DNA of 31,552 nucleotides from a virus. This document shows positions 7,167 to 14,875 of the stretch, in pieces (the stretch's first letter is position 1; every line of letters begins with the position of its first letter). Location of the stretch: IMG/VR virus record IMGVR_UViG_3300044621_002533, positions 1-31,552 of that record, one strand, 5' to 3'. The notes beneath the pieces were generated by a model. The model did no database searches. It saw only the letters and a program-made list of their open reading frames with translations, and was not told the DNA's origin. The position numbers and the translations under genes are program-made.

Positions 7167-8229
7167 AGTTTTGACCATTCTGGGTACCAGGCCCGAAATC
7201 ATTCGCCTCAGTGCTGTGTTGCCCAAGTTGGACAAGCGGTGTGAGCATTGGGTTCTACACACAGGACAGAATTACGATCCAAACTTACATGACATATTTT
7301 TTCAGCAGCTGGGTCTGCGGCCGCCTGACCAACAACTGACCAGTCGGGGAAGTTTAGCGCAGCAGCTGGCAGAAACTTTTGTTGGTGTTGAACAGTGTTT
7401 GATGTCTGTCAAACCAGATGCTGTGTTGGTATTGGGAGATACCAATTCTGCGCTGGCAGCCATTGTGTGTGAGCGTCACGGTGTGCCAGTGTATCACATG
7501 GAAGCTGGCAATAGATGCTACGATAAGTCTGTGCCCGAAGAAGTCAATCGCAAATTGATTGATTCAGTCAGCAGCTTAAACTTACCATACACCGAACTCA
7601 GTCGACAAAATTTGTTGCGTGAAGGTGTGGCCAATGATCGTATTGTGGTTGTTGGCAACCCCATTGGTGAAGTCATAGCACAGCAACAACACAGAATCGA
7701 AGCCAGTGACATTTTACAAAAATTGAATCTGATTCCAAACAGTTATGTGGTTGCCACTTGTCACAGAGCTGAAAATGTCGACAATCCGCAAAGGTTGAAC
7801 AGTATTGTACAGGCTCTTGAACAAATCTCAAAAACTCTGCCAGTGATTTTCAGTTGTCACCCCAAGACCAAGCAACGTTTGAGCAACATTGAATTTGACA
7901 GCAGCAGGATCACTGTACTGGAGCCTCAGGGATTTCATGATTGGGTCAAACTGGAGCAGCAAGCCAAGTTGGCCATCACTGATTCAGGCACAGTTCAAGA
8001 AGAAATGTGTCTGTTCAAAAAACCAACACTAACTATAAGACACAGCACAGAACGACCAGAAACAGTTTGGTGCGGCAGTAATATTGTGACAGGGCTAGAC
8101 ACTGCGGCAATTTTACAGGCGTTTGACACAGCACTGGTCATGCCCACTGATTGGAACTTGCCAGAAGGCTATGCTGTGAGCAATACCAGTTCCAGAGTAA
8201 TCAATGTTTTGATGGGAAATCATGTTTGA
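7156..8229 (+). CDS. UDP-N-acetylglucosamine 2-epimerase family enzyme (CapG/WbjD/WbvD type)
   Basis: 357 aa, the normal length for the non-hydrolysing UDP-GlcNAc 2-epimerase family (WecB/MnaA). Visible motifs are GTRPE (10-14), TGQNYD (36-41), GDTNSAL (94-100), HMEAGNRCYDKSVPEEVNRK (114-133), CHRAEN, and a C-terminal DSGTVQEEMCLF. The 'EAGNRC.D..VPEE.NRK' variant, rather than the 'EAGLRT' of WecB, is what I associate with enzymes that epimerise UDP-2-acetamido-2,6-dideoxy-L-hexoses (CapG, WbjD, WbvD). With the next two genes it completes that three-enzyme pathway. It overlaps both neighbours (7156-7166, 8222-8229). Confidence 0.85.
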   Translation: MRRKVLTILGTRPEIIRLSAVLPKLDKRCEHWVLHTGQNYDPNLHDIFFQQLGLRPPDQQLTSRGSLAQQLAETFVGVEQCLMSVKPDAVLVLGDTNSALAAIVCERHGVPVYHMEAGNRCYDKSVPEEVNRKLIDSVSSLNLPYTELSRQNLLREGVANDRIVVVGNPIGEVIAQQQHRIEASDILQKLNLIPNSYVVATCHRAENVDNPQRLNSIVQALEQISKTLPVIFSCHPKTKQRLSNIEFDSSRITVLEPQGFHDWVKLEQQAKLAITDSGTVQEEMCLFKKPTLTIRHSTERPETVWCGSNIVTGLDTAAILQAFDTALVMPTDWNLPEGYAVSNTSSRVINVLMGNHV

Positions 8230-9199
8230 TAATCAACGAATTTTTGTCAGTGGTGCCACTGGCAGTTGGGGACAGACGTTGGTCAAACAGTTGTTGGCCA
8301 AATATAACCCCAAAGAAATTGTGTGTTTTAGCCGCGGAGAACTTCAGCAAGTATTGATGCAACGGCAGTTCAATGACTCAAGACTGCGATTTGTCATTGG
8401 CGATGTGCGTGATATTGACAGTGTTTCAATGGCCATGCGAGCAGTGGACACAGTGTTTCATTTGGCAGCACTGAAACATGTGCCCATCTGTGAAGATCAT
8501 CCGCAAGAAGCTATCAAAACCAATATCACAGGCACTGTGAATATCATCAATGCTGCGCTGGCCAATCAAGTTAAAAAAGTCATTGATGTCAGCACTGACA
8601 AAGCAGTAGAACCAGTGAACACCTATGGTATGACCAAATCCGTGGGAGAAAAATTGATAATTCAGGCCAACAATCTTGGCTCAACCAAATTTGTTTGTGT
8701 CAGAGGCGGCAATGTCATGGGATCCAATGGCAGTGTTATCCCTTATTTTATTCAACAAATCAAAGCAGGAGGTCCAGTGACCATCACTGACCAGCGCATG
8801 ACACGTTTCTTTCTCACTCTGGAAGAAGCCATTGAACTGCTGTTCAAAGCTGCCACAGTGAGTCTGGGCGGCGAAACTTTTGTGATGCGTATGCCCAGTT
8901 GTTATATTCGTGAAATAGCTGCCACACTGATGAGCTACTATGGATCAGTTAACCTCAAATCAATTGGTGCCAAGCCTGGTGAGAAATTGGATGAAATTTT
9001 GATAGGCCGCAACGAAAGTGAAATGGCATACTGCTATGACGATACGTACTATGTGATTTTGCCCAGCAGTGCGCCGCAGCAAGTAAAATCACACTACTGT
9101 CATTTACCTCAACTGCCCTGGTCAGAATACAGCAGTCGCAGTTCAATGATGAACACAGCGGAAATTGACAAAATGTTAAAAAAAGGTGGATTCGTATGA
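8222..9199 (+). CDS. UDP-GlcNAc 4,6-dehydratase/5-epimerase (CapE/WbjB/FlaA1-like extended SDR)
   Basis: 325 aa, the size of the short, soluble CapE/WbjB/PseB class (no membrane segments as in CapD/WbpM). The NAD(P)-binding Rossmann motif is GATGSWG (11-17). LAALKHVP (81-88) and STDKAVEPVNTYGMTK (124-139) contain the Asp-Lys of the FlaA1-type active site and the YxxxK pair. These enzymes remove water at C4-C6 of UDP-GlcNAc and, in CapE/WbjB, also epimerise C5 to give L-sugars. Its position directly between the 2-epimerase and the RmlD-like reductase supports the L-sugar route over the flagellin pseudaminic acid route, since no PseC-type aminotransferase is present. It overlaps the next gene by four bases. 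Confidence 0.85.
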   Translation: MFDNQRIFVSGATGSWGQTLVKQLLAKYNPKEIVCFSRGELQQVLMQRQFNDSRLRFVIGDVRDIDSVSMAMRAVDTVFHLAALKHVPICEDHPQEAIKTNITGTVNIINAALANQVKKVIDVSTDKAVEPVNTYGMTKSVGEKLIIQANNLGSTKFVCVRGGNVMGSNGSVIPYFIQQIKAGGPVTITDQRMTRFFLTLEEAIELLFKAATVSLGGETFVMRMPSCYIREIAATLMSYYGSVNLKSIGAKPGEKLDEILIGRNESEMAYCYDDTYYVILPSSAPQQVKSHYCHLPQLPWSEYSSRSSMMNTAEIDKMLKKGGFV

Positions 9200-10020
9200 A
9201 AGCATTGGTTTTAGGCAGCACCGGCATGGCTGGACACATGGTTGCCAGATATTTGAGTGATCACGGTCACGACGTGATCACTGTGGCTAGGCAACAAGCC
9301 GACATTGGCTTGAACATAGAAAACTTCAATCAAGTCAAAAAGTTCTTTGACAGTTCGCAATCTCACTGTGACTTCATGATCAATTGTGTGGGCTTGCTGG
9401 TCAAAGAAAGTGCGGACTGTCCAGACCGAGCCACATGGGTCAACGGATGGTTTCCGCAATATGCTGCCACTAGATTACAAGACAGAGATACCAGACTGGT
9501 TCATCTCAGCACTGATTGTGTGTTTGATGGTGCCGAACAAGGCAACTATGAAGAACATCATGTACCAACTGAAAGCAACATGTATGGTCGCAGCAAAGCC
9601 ATGGGCGAAGTGCGCAACAACAAGGACATTACTTTTAGAATGAGCATCATTGGACCCGAACTGAAACGACACACAGGTTTGTTGGACTGGTTTGTGAAAA
9701 ATTCAGAATCGCAATTGCCCGGATGGACCAATGCTTATTGGAATGGCATCACTACGCTGGAGTTGGCTCGCTGTATCAACGTATACATGAATGCGCCCAA
9801 TATCAGCGGGCTGTATCACTTGGTCAACAACAGCAACAGAATCAGCAAACATGATCTGCTGTGGAAGATCAACACAGCTTATAAATTGGGAAAAACTGTG
9901 AAAAAAGTCAAAGCACCCAAGGCCGTGGACAAAGTGTTGATTGACACTCGTCAAGAAATTGATTTTGGAATACCCAATTACGATCGTATGTTACAGCAAT
10001 TGGCTGATTTCAAGATCTAA
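9196..10020 (+). CDS. RmlD-like NDP-4-keto-6-deoxy-L-sugar reductase (WbvR/CapF role)
   Basis: 274 aa short-chain dehydrogenase of the RmlD subfamily. Cofactor motif G7-x-x-G10-x-x-G13 (LGSTGMAG), INCVGLLVKESADCP where RmlD has its INCAAYT..D.AE motif, STDCVFDG (105-112) and the catalytic YGRSK (130-134). It would reduce the 4-keto group of the dehydratase product. CapF of Staphylococcus also has a C-terminal cupin domain and is about 370 aa; this protein ends without one, which points to the WbvR-type branch and hence UDP-L-RhaNAc/L-QuiNAc rather than L-FucNAc. This substrate call is inference from family knowledge. The 3' end overlaps the convergent minus-strand gene by 11 bases. Confidence 0.8.
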   Translation: MKALVLGSTGMAGHMVARYLSDHGHDVITVARQQADIGLNIENFNQVKKFFDSSQSHCDFMINCVGLLVKESADCPDRATWVNGWFPQYAATRLQDRDTRLVHLSTDCVFDGAEQGNYEEHHVPTESNMYGRSKAMGEVRNNKDITFRMSIIGPELKRHTGLLDWFVKNSESQLPGWTNAYWNGITTLELARCINVYMNAPNISGLYHLVNNSNRISKHDLLWKINTAYKLGKTVKKVKAPKAVDKVLIDTRQEIDFGIPNYDRMLQQLADFKI

Positions 10021-10954
10021 CATAATTGCGCATGTGGCTCCAGCAGCGGCCTGATTTGAGATCTTCAAAACTCCAGTGACACTGTGCCAACTTTTGTATC
10101 CAAAAGTCTCGATCAGGCATCACTGGATTTTCCAGCTGCGAAAAGTTGGTGTTGGCAACATCTCCGGCCTGACAGTACCCTGGATCATCAGTGATAAAAG
10201 CAGGCACACCTTCTATCATTGCCACACTGCTGGGCGTTGAGTTGTGACATACCAGTGCCCAACAGTCTTGGAGATCTTCAAGAATATGTCTTTCCTGCGG
10301 ACTCACAGTGATTTTTTTTAAGCTTCTTATTTCTTTGGCAAATTGCGGATAGTTTTTCCAATCGCCAGGGTGCCACCGCACTCGCAATGGTCTATCACTG
10401 TGAGCTCTGATTTTTTTGATAGTGGTTTTTAACCAGGACACAAGATTTTGACCTCGCATGCTCCATCCCATTGGACGCTGTAAAGTAATCAATATGTGAC
10501 TGCCTGTGTTGCGCCAAGGCTTGAGATCAATGTTATAGTGCTGGCGAATGTTGTTCCAATTGTCTGGACCAGGTTGATCGTTACAGTAGATACCAGTGGC
10601 AGGAAACACACCATTGAAACTGTATCGCAAATACTTGTGTGGATTGGCACGATCCAAGTATATGAACACATTGCTGTCTATACTGAGCCAGTAACGACCT
10701 GCTGCGATCTGCTGATCCATCACTGCTTTTCTAACATTGTAGTGTCTTAGACCAACTTTGCCTGGATTGGCATTGAAAGCATTGCCAATGATAACGCCAA
10801 CATCACACGGTTCGTAACCGTTTTCAGTGACAATTGCGCGATCTCCTACGTGATTGACACCCTCAGCAAAATATTTCAACGCTGAACTTTTTTCGTCACC
10901 ATTGATCCATTTTGGCAAACTGCCTAGAAAACAATTAACAGTTAATGTACTCAC
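10010..10954 (-). CDS. KpsC/S-like putative glycosyltransferase, paralogue 2
   Basis: 314 aa from a GTG at 10954; no ATG is available near the start, and GGAAAA lies about 10 bases upstream. Motifs match those of the 3646-4494 gene: KPWRNTGSHILI (145-156), a WHPGDW basic motif (194-199), CHNSTPSSVAMIEGVPAF (236-253) and LENPVMPDRDFW near the end. This is the arrangement of GT-B or capsule-type transferases in which a 'S..EG.P' loop holds the donor nucleotide. It is the last gene of a four-gene minus-strand operon and overlaps the preceding gene by 20 bases. The segment before KPWR (SFNGVFPATGIYCNDQPGP) is also partly shared with the other paralogues. Confidence 0.55.
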   Translation of the reverse strand: MSTLTVNCFLGSLPKWINGDEKSSALKYFAEGVNHVGDRAIVTENGYEPCDVGVIIGNAFNANPGKVGLRHYNVRKAVMDQQIAAGRYWLSIDSNVFIYLDRANPHKYLRYSFNGVFPATGIYCNDQPGPDNWNNIRQHYNIDLKPWRNTGSHILITLQRPMGWSMRGQNLVSWLKTTIKKIRAHSDRPLRVRWHPGDWKNYPQFAKEIRSLKKITVSPQERHILEDLQDCWALVCHNSTPSSVAMIEGVPAFITDDPGYCQAGDVANTNFSQLENPVMPDRDFWIQKLAQCHWSFEDLKSGRCWSHMRNYVRS

Positions 10955-11984
10955 GTTGGCGATTTTCCTGTACTAATGCCCAGGCGCGACCAGTGATGAT
11001 CTCGTCTAAGCTGAACTGGCCATAGGCTATGCTACACAACCACGCCATTACCAAGTCTGTGTCTGGTCTATAAGGAGTTTCAATCTTGGTCAAATCATTG
11101 GATGCCACTGGTTCGGCCGCAGTGGGTGCCAACGCAAATGCTGGTATTCCTGCAGCCACTGCTTCCACAGCAGCAATGGAGTTGTAGCACACCACAGCAT
11201 GAATATCTTGTTGAAACGCATCATAGATGGTGTCATTGGTACGCTCTTGACGACCGGCTTTGTCTCTCACAATGATTGGTCTATCAGTATGCTGTCTTAT
11301 GGTGGCTATGGTTGAATCAATCCAGGCCTGACGATCTTGGCCGTAAAATTTAAATGGTTTTTCAGTGTTCAACACCAGCAGTATGTTTTTACCTGGGTGA
11401 CGCCAGCCACGATATCGCAAATAAGGAACGACGTTCCAGAGTTTTTCCAATCTATCAGCTGGCACATTCCAAATTTTTCTATGTTGCATATCATTGCGTA
11501 CTATGCGATGGTAAATTTTTCGGCCTGTGCGATTGTTGGCACTGGGGTAATTGCCCAAGTATCCAGTTTCAATAAAATAAAAATCTCTTTGATTTGTTTG
11601 ACACCACTGTATGACTTTGCCTTTGCTGATGCCTCTGATCAGTACTGAATTTGTGAGCTGATCTCGTTGTTCAAACCAGTCATCGTAGGTCATAAACGTA
11701 CTTTGTGGCCAAGCTGCCATGATCATTGCTGAATAATCACTGAATTTGATAAGACGAAACAGCCGTTCTTCTTTTTCTGTGATCAGCGGAGCCAGACGTT
11801 TGTCTCTTATTTTTTCAACTTTGTCATCGATGCCAGTGATTTGACCTCGGAGTTTTTCCAGCTCAGACATTATCAACAACGCATCGCTGACATTGTGTTT
11901 AAGCGCACTGACCAACGACTGATGTTGTAGTCGGTATTCATCCATGGGCCAACGTTCGACCAATGCCAGTGGTAGTTCAATCAT
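10935..11984 (-). CDS. KpsC/S-like putative glycosyltransferase, paralogue 3, with N-terminal coiled-coil extension
   Basis: 349 aa. The C-terminal half matches the other two paralogues: YRGWRHPGKNILLVLNTEK (like KPWR..G..I), TDRPIIVRDKAG, CYNSIAAVEAVAAGIPAFA and IETPYRPDTDLVMAWL. The 'RPHP' histidine is missing here (IVRDKAG), so the active site may differ. The first ~75 residues are an extra helical segment (KHNVSDALLIMSELEKLRG then ITGIDDKVEKIRDKRLAPLI) with coiled-coil character. It overlaps the GT gene upstream by four bases (11981-11984) and the next gene by 20. Whether it is a glycosyltransferase or a partner subunit is not settled by the sequence. Confidence 0.5.
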   Translation of the reverse strand: MIELPLALVERWPMDEYRLQHQSLVSALKHNVSDALLIMSELEKLRGQITGIDDKVEKIRDKRLAPLITEKEERLFRLIKFSDYSAMIMAAWPQSTFMTYDDWFEQRDQLTNSVLIRGISKGKVIQWCQTNQRDFYFIETGYLGNYPSANNRTGRKIYHRIVRNDMQHRKIWNVPADRLEKLWNVVPYLRYRGWRHPGKNILLVLNTEKPFKFYGQDRQAWIDSTIATIRQHTDRPIIVRDKAGRQERTNDTIYDAFQQDIHAVVCYNSIAAVEAVAAGIPAFALAPTAAEPVASNDLTKIETPYRPDTDLVMAWLCSIAYGQFSLDEIITGRAWALVQENRQREYINC

Positions 11985-12664
11985 GGTAAATTCTGTTGAC
12001 AGTATTCAGTGTAAATTCTTTCACGATGCCATTCATCATTTTGTGGAGTGTTGGCATATTCGTGAAAGCATGGAGTTCCTAGAGTGTAGTGAAGCAGTTT
12101 GGCATTGGGATTTGGGCCATATTCGTCAGGCAACCAGTTCCATTCAGGAGGCAGTTCCTGGATCCTAGCATCTTCTAACCATGTGAATCTATGGAGAAAT
12201 GCCCCAGTGCTGGCCATGACAAATTCAGGAGTTAATTTTCGATTGGGAAAACTGGCACAGTTCCACACAATCACCGAACTCCAATTTTTTCTCGGGTAGT
12301 TTTCGTTTTTGGCACCCATGTATTTTTCAGTCTGTTTGGTTTGATAGTCATGCTTGACCACTGCCACATCTTTGTCAAGACCAAGACTGTTGTACAGTTC
12401 AATGATGTCTCCACGCACTATCATGTCGCCGTCAATGAAGATAGCTCTGCCTTTCCAGCCCATTAACCAAGGCACTAAAAATCTAGTGTAGATAAAATGG
12501 TTGCTGCCATCTGTGTGTGTTTCTTGATAGTCTGAAAACAAATTCAGTGCCACTGGCACAATGGCCACGGGAGCAGAAGCATTGCGTATGATGCTGTTAC
12601 AGCACACATGATAGGCTATGGCTTCTCTGGGATCGTAACCTACAAATACAGGAATGGGTTTCAT
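11981..12664 (-). CDS. GT-A (GT8-like) glycosyltransferase
   Basis: 227 aa. The N-terminus PIPVFVGYDPREAIAYHVC is a GT8-like opening and FIDGDMIVRGDI (77-88) carries the DxD motif (D78-G-D80). The arginine before it (IYTRFLVPWLMGWKGRAI) is typical of this family. LLHYTLGTPCFHEY near the C-terminus resembles the conserved 'HY.....P' metal-ligand segment of GT8 enzymes. Four-base overlaps on both sides (12661-12664 and 11981-11984) place it firmly in the minus-strand operon after the cytidylyltransferase-cupin fusion. Confidence 0.75.
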   Translation of the reverse strand: MKPIPVFVGYDPREAIAYHVCCNSIIRNASAPVAIVPVALNLFSDYQETHTDGSNHFIYTRFLVPWLMGWKGRAIFIDGDMIVRGDIIELYNSLGLDKDVAVVKHDYQTKQTEKYMGAKNENYPRKNWSSVIVWNCASFPNRKLTPEFVMASTGAFLHRFTWLEDARIQELPPEWNWLPDEYGPNPNAKLLHYTLGTPCFHEYANTPQNDEWHRERIYTEYCQQNLP

Positions 12665-13422
12665 CTGCGTTGAATATCATCTTCAACACAGTTTTCACCG
12701 TATTGAATTTCTATCAGTTTCAAAGGTTGATCAGTTTCATTACACAGCATGTGCCATTGCGATTGAGCAATAAAAATATGTTGATGTTGAGTGTATGTTC
12801 CCACAAGGTCATGATCACTGCTGTTGTTGAGAGTGTACACAGCAGCTTCGCCTTCGGCCACAAACCAAAATTCTGCTCGTTTTTGATGTTGCTGCATGCT
12901 CAAACAAGTTTTGGGATTCACAGTGAGCTCTTTGAGTTTGGTGTTAGCTCCCACTTGGTGTACCACGCGATAGTATCCCCAGCTGCGATCAGTTCTAGGT
13001 GCTCGCCATTGATCCAGTATCCAACTGCTGCTGTTGGCTTTGTCTGTGCCGCCCACTGCAAACATAAATGAAACTTGATCATCCTTGATGGACATTTCTG
13101 GCACATTGTTGTGATCGCGATCGCCACCATTGGCAAACACAATTTCTGCGTCGGGCCACATACGACGACATTCTTTTATGGCGTTGATGCTGGTGTTGTC
13201 AGAATCGTCAAATTCAATCACATAGTCCACTGATCGCAAGTTGCTGATAATGCCGGCTCGCTCCTGCCATGACATAAATGGTTGTCCTTTTTTGCGAGTA
13301 AGCCACGCATCAGAATTCAATCCCACTGCCAATTTGTTGCCAAGACTGCGAGCAGAGTTAAAATAGTTCATGTGACCCGAGTGAAGCGGGTCAAAACCAC
13401 CAGTTACAAGTACGATTTTCAT
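12661..13422 (-). CDS. Fused cytidylyltransferase-like nucleotidyltransferase and type II mannose-6-phosphate isomerase-like cupin
   Basis: 253 aa, two domains. Residues 1-~135 are a RfaE2/TagD-like nucleotidyltransferase: GGFDPLHSGHMNYF (8-21) has the HxGH nucleotide-binding motif (H14, H17), and GLNSDAWLTRKKGQP (34-48) matches the 'SD....K.KGRP' motif. Residues ~147-245 form a cupin like the C-terminal domain of GDP-mannose pyrophosphorylase/PMI: SWGYYRVV, LKELTVNPKTCLSMQQHQKR and AEFWFVAEGEA, with metal ligands expected at H179 and E184. The first half would activate a sugar or polyol phosphate with CTP or ATP; the second would isomerise or bind a sugar phosphate. The fusion suggests two consecutive steps of one pathway. 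It is the first gene of the minus-strand operon, directly behind a late promoter. Confidence 0.75.
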   Translation of the reverse strand: MKIVLVTGGFDPLHSGHMNYFNSARSLGNKLAVGLNSDAWLTRKKGQPFMSWQERAGIISNLRSVDYVIEFDDSDNTSINAIKECRRMWPDAEIVFANGGDRDHNNVPEMSIKDDQVSFMFAVGGTDKANSSSWILDQWRAPRTDRSWGYYRVVHQVGANTKLKELTVNPKTCLSMQQHQKRAEFWFVAEGEAAVYTLNNSSDHDLVGTYTQHQHIFIAQSQWHMLCNETDQPLKLIEIQYGENCVEDDIQRR

Positions 13423-13427
13423 AGCGA

Positions 13428-13435
13428 TATTTATA
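13428..13435 (-). promoter_or_regulatory. T4-type late promoter for the minus-strand glycan operon
   Basis: Plus-strand TATTTATA, which reads as a perfect TATAAATA on the minus strand, five bases upstream of the minus-strand ATG at 13422. In T4 this octamer is recognised by the late sigma factor gp55 with the sliding clamp. The distance to the ATG is very short, so either translation is leaderless or nearly so, or transcription starts inside the gene. Confidence 0.5.
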
Positions 13436-13464
13436 GAACTGCCTTTTGCTGGCTAATTAAAAAC

Positions 13465-14280
13465 ATGGACAGGCAAAACCGTGAATGGCGACAGCAACGC
13501 AAAGAAGAATTGAGAGCACTCAAAGCTCAAACACAACCAAAAATTTCAACTGAAAAAGCCAAGCCTGTTGATGTAGTAGATTGTGCCTGTGTGATTCACG
13601 GAGATGCGTACAGTTGGACCTATGTAGAAAAATTGTATAACATGATAGGTCGTAATTTGAATCGGCCTTTTAGATTTCACGTGTACACTGAGAGCAAAAG
13701 AACTGTGCCTGCGCCCTGGATCAAACACGAACTAGAACCTTGGCCAGGGTTTGAAGGTGCCAAACGAGCATGGTGGTATAAGATTCAATTGTTTAATCCG
13801 GCCTATCACAGTGGACCCATGTTGTACTTTGATTTGGACACAGTGATTGTCAACAGCATAGATTGGATACCTCAGCTTTCCACCCAGTATTTTTGGGCTA
13901 TCAAAGAATTCAAGTCCCTGTGGCGTCCCACAATCAACACTGTCAACAGCAGTGTGATGTGGTGGGACACTGCCAAATTTAGCCTGGTGTGGCAGGATTT
14001 TGCTCAAAAAAACATGATCAATATTGCTAGACAATACCACGGAGATCAAGACTATATCAGTGCCAAGATTCATCCCAAACGTCGCAGATTTTTTGATTCA
14101 AATCAAATTCTAAGTTGGCGTTGGCAAGCACATGATGGAGGCTATAATTTTAAAAAAAGAACCAGTAACAACCCAGGTTTAGGAACCAAAATTGACAAAA
14201 CTTGTAGTGTGTTGGTTTTTCATGGACACCCTAAACCGCAGCAAGTTTCTGACCCAGTGATCAACACCCATTGGATTTGA
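13465..14280 (+). CDS. GT-A fold glycosyltransferase
   Basis: 271 aa from the ATG at 13465; the frame is open further upstream, but a start there would overlap the divergent minus-strand operon. After a charged N-terminal leader (about 1-35), the domain begins VDCACVIHGDAYSW. YFDLDTVIV (121-129) carries the DxD motif (D123-L-D125), and SSVMWWDT and HGDQDYISA are typical acceptor-side motifs of phage and bacterial 'sugar transferase' GT-A families. HGHPKPQQ at the end resembles the C-terminal 'FHG.PKP' motif of this family. It is the last gene of the glycan module before a virion-type gene with its own late promoter. Confidence 0.75.
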   Translation: MDRQNREWRQQRKEELRALKAQTQPKISTEKAKPVDVVDCACVIHGDAYSWTYVEKLYNMIGRNLNRPFRFHVYTESKRTVPAPWIKHELEPWPGFEGAKRAWWYKIQLFNPAYHSGPMLYFDLDTVIVNSIDWIPQLSTQYFWAIKEFKSLWRPTINTVNSSVMWWDTAKFSLVWQDFAQKNMINIARQYHGDQDYISAKIHPKRRRFFDSNQILSWRWQAHDGGYNFKKRTSNNPGLGTKIDKTCSVLVFHGHPKPQQVSDPVINTHWI

Positions 14281-14288
14281 TTTTTTGA

Positions 14289-14296
14289 TATAAATA
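14289..14296 (+). promoter_or_regulatory. T4-type late promoter
   Basis: A perfect TATAAATA, followed by AGGAG (14302-14306) and the ATG at 14314. Spacing is normal for T4 late genes and fits the virion-like product downstream. Confidence 0.7.
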
Positions 14297-14313
14297 ATGT
14301 TAGGAGAACCGAG

Positions 14314-14823
14314 ATGACTTTAAAACCAACTCAATTTAGATTTCAAGTAGCTGCGACCAACAGTGTTAGCGTTCAAGCTAATATTGTCATGGACGGTGTA
14401 CCATTGTGGGCAGGTACTTTGGCCCACACTCAATCCAGTGTGGATATTGGCCCGTGGACCAACGACGAAACGCCTTACAGCACTGCAGCCTGTGAAATAA
14501 ACACCCCAGAGGTTGTGACCAATCCGCAAAAATTAACCAAAATTTTTACAATTTCAGTCACTGGCGGCGACATTGTGTTAGTTGGAATCAATCAAACTAA
14601 CAATCCTGTGTTTTTGAACAATGTATATGCTGGTGGCAATCCAGATTTTTCTGATATGTGGGATGTGGACACTCAGCCATTGTGGAATGGACAGGCAATT
14701 TTGTCAAGGTACACCATTGGCAATAATTTGGGAATAACAGGACCTGGCTCAATATTGATCAAATCTGGCGAGACATGCGAATTTACAGCTGAGCTTTGGC
14801 AGTATTGCCCTGTGATTACATAA
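14314..14823 (+). CDS. Small beta-rich late protein, probably a virion component
   Basis: 169 aa, function not recognised. The sequence is rich in Thr, Asn, Gly, Val and Trp and low in Lys and Arg, with alternating patterns typical of beta-sandwich virion proteins (FRFQVAATNSVSVQANIVMD, FTISVTGGDIVLVGINQT, GPGSILIKSGETCEFTAEL). There is no signal peptide or membrane segment. It has a strong ribosome-binding site (AGGAG), a T4-type late promoter directly upstream and a terminator directly downstream, so it is a single-gene late transcription unit. A head or tail decoration protein or a fibre-associated protein is the most likely role. Confidence 0.6.
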   Translation: MTLKPTQFRFQVAATNSVSVQANIVMDGVPLWAGTLAHTQSSVDIGPWTNDETPYSTAACEINTPEVVTNPQKLTKIFTISVTGGDIVLVGINQTNNPVFLNNVYAGGNPDFSDMWDVDTQPLWNGQAILSRYTIGNNLGITGPGSILIKSGETCEFTAELWQYCPVIT

Positions 14824-14841
14824 TTTATAATGATTCTAAAC

Positions 14842-14870
14842 AAACCCTACTCATGGTAGGGTTTTTTTTT
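14842..14870 (+). terminator. Rho-independent terminator
   Basis: AAACCCTAC (14842-14850) pairs with GTAGGGTTT (14856-14864) around a 5-nt loop, followed by an unbroken run of T to 14870. It closes the late gene that ends at 14823. The left arm begins with A's, so it could act on the minus strand too, but nothing is transcribed from that side. Confidence 0.85.
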
Positions 14871-14875
14871 GGCAG

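Noticed and set aside
8222-9199. Dehydratase considered as PseB of pseudaminic acid synthesis
   Set aside because: No PseC-type aminotransferase or later Pse enzymes occur. The flanking 2-epimerase and reductase fit the L-aminosugar route.
9880-9887. TATAAATT resembling a late promoter
   Set aside because: One mismatch, inside the reductase gene, with no gene start behind it.
12670-13071. Open plus-strand frame of 133 codons
   Set aside because: It is antisense to the nucleotidyltransferase-cupin fusion, whose domain motifs are continuous on the minus strand.
13282-13464. N-terminal extension of the 13465 glycosyltransferase
   Set aside because: It would overlap the divergent operon, is basic and motif-free, and crosses the late promoter. 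The ATG at 13465 is the better start.
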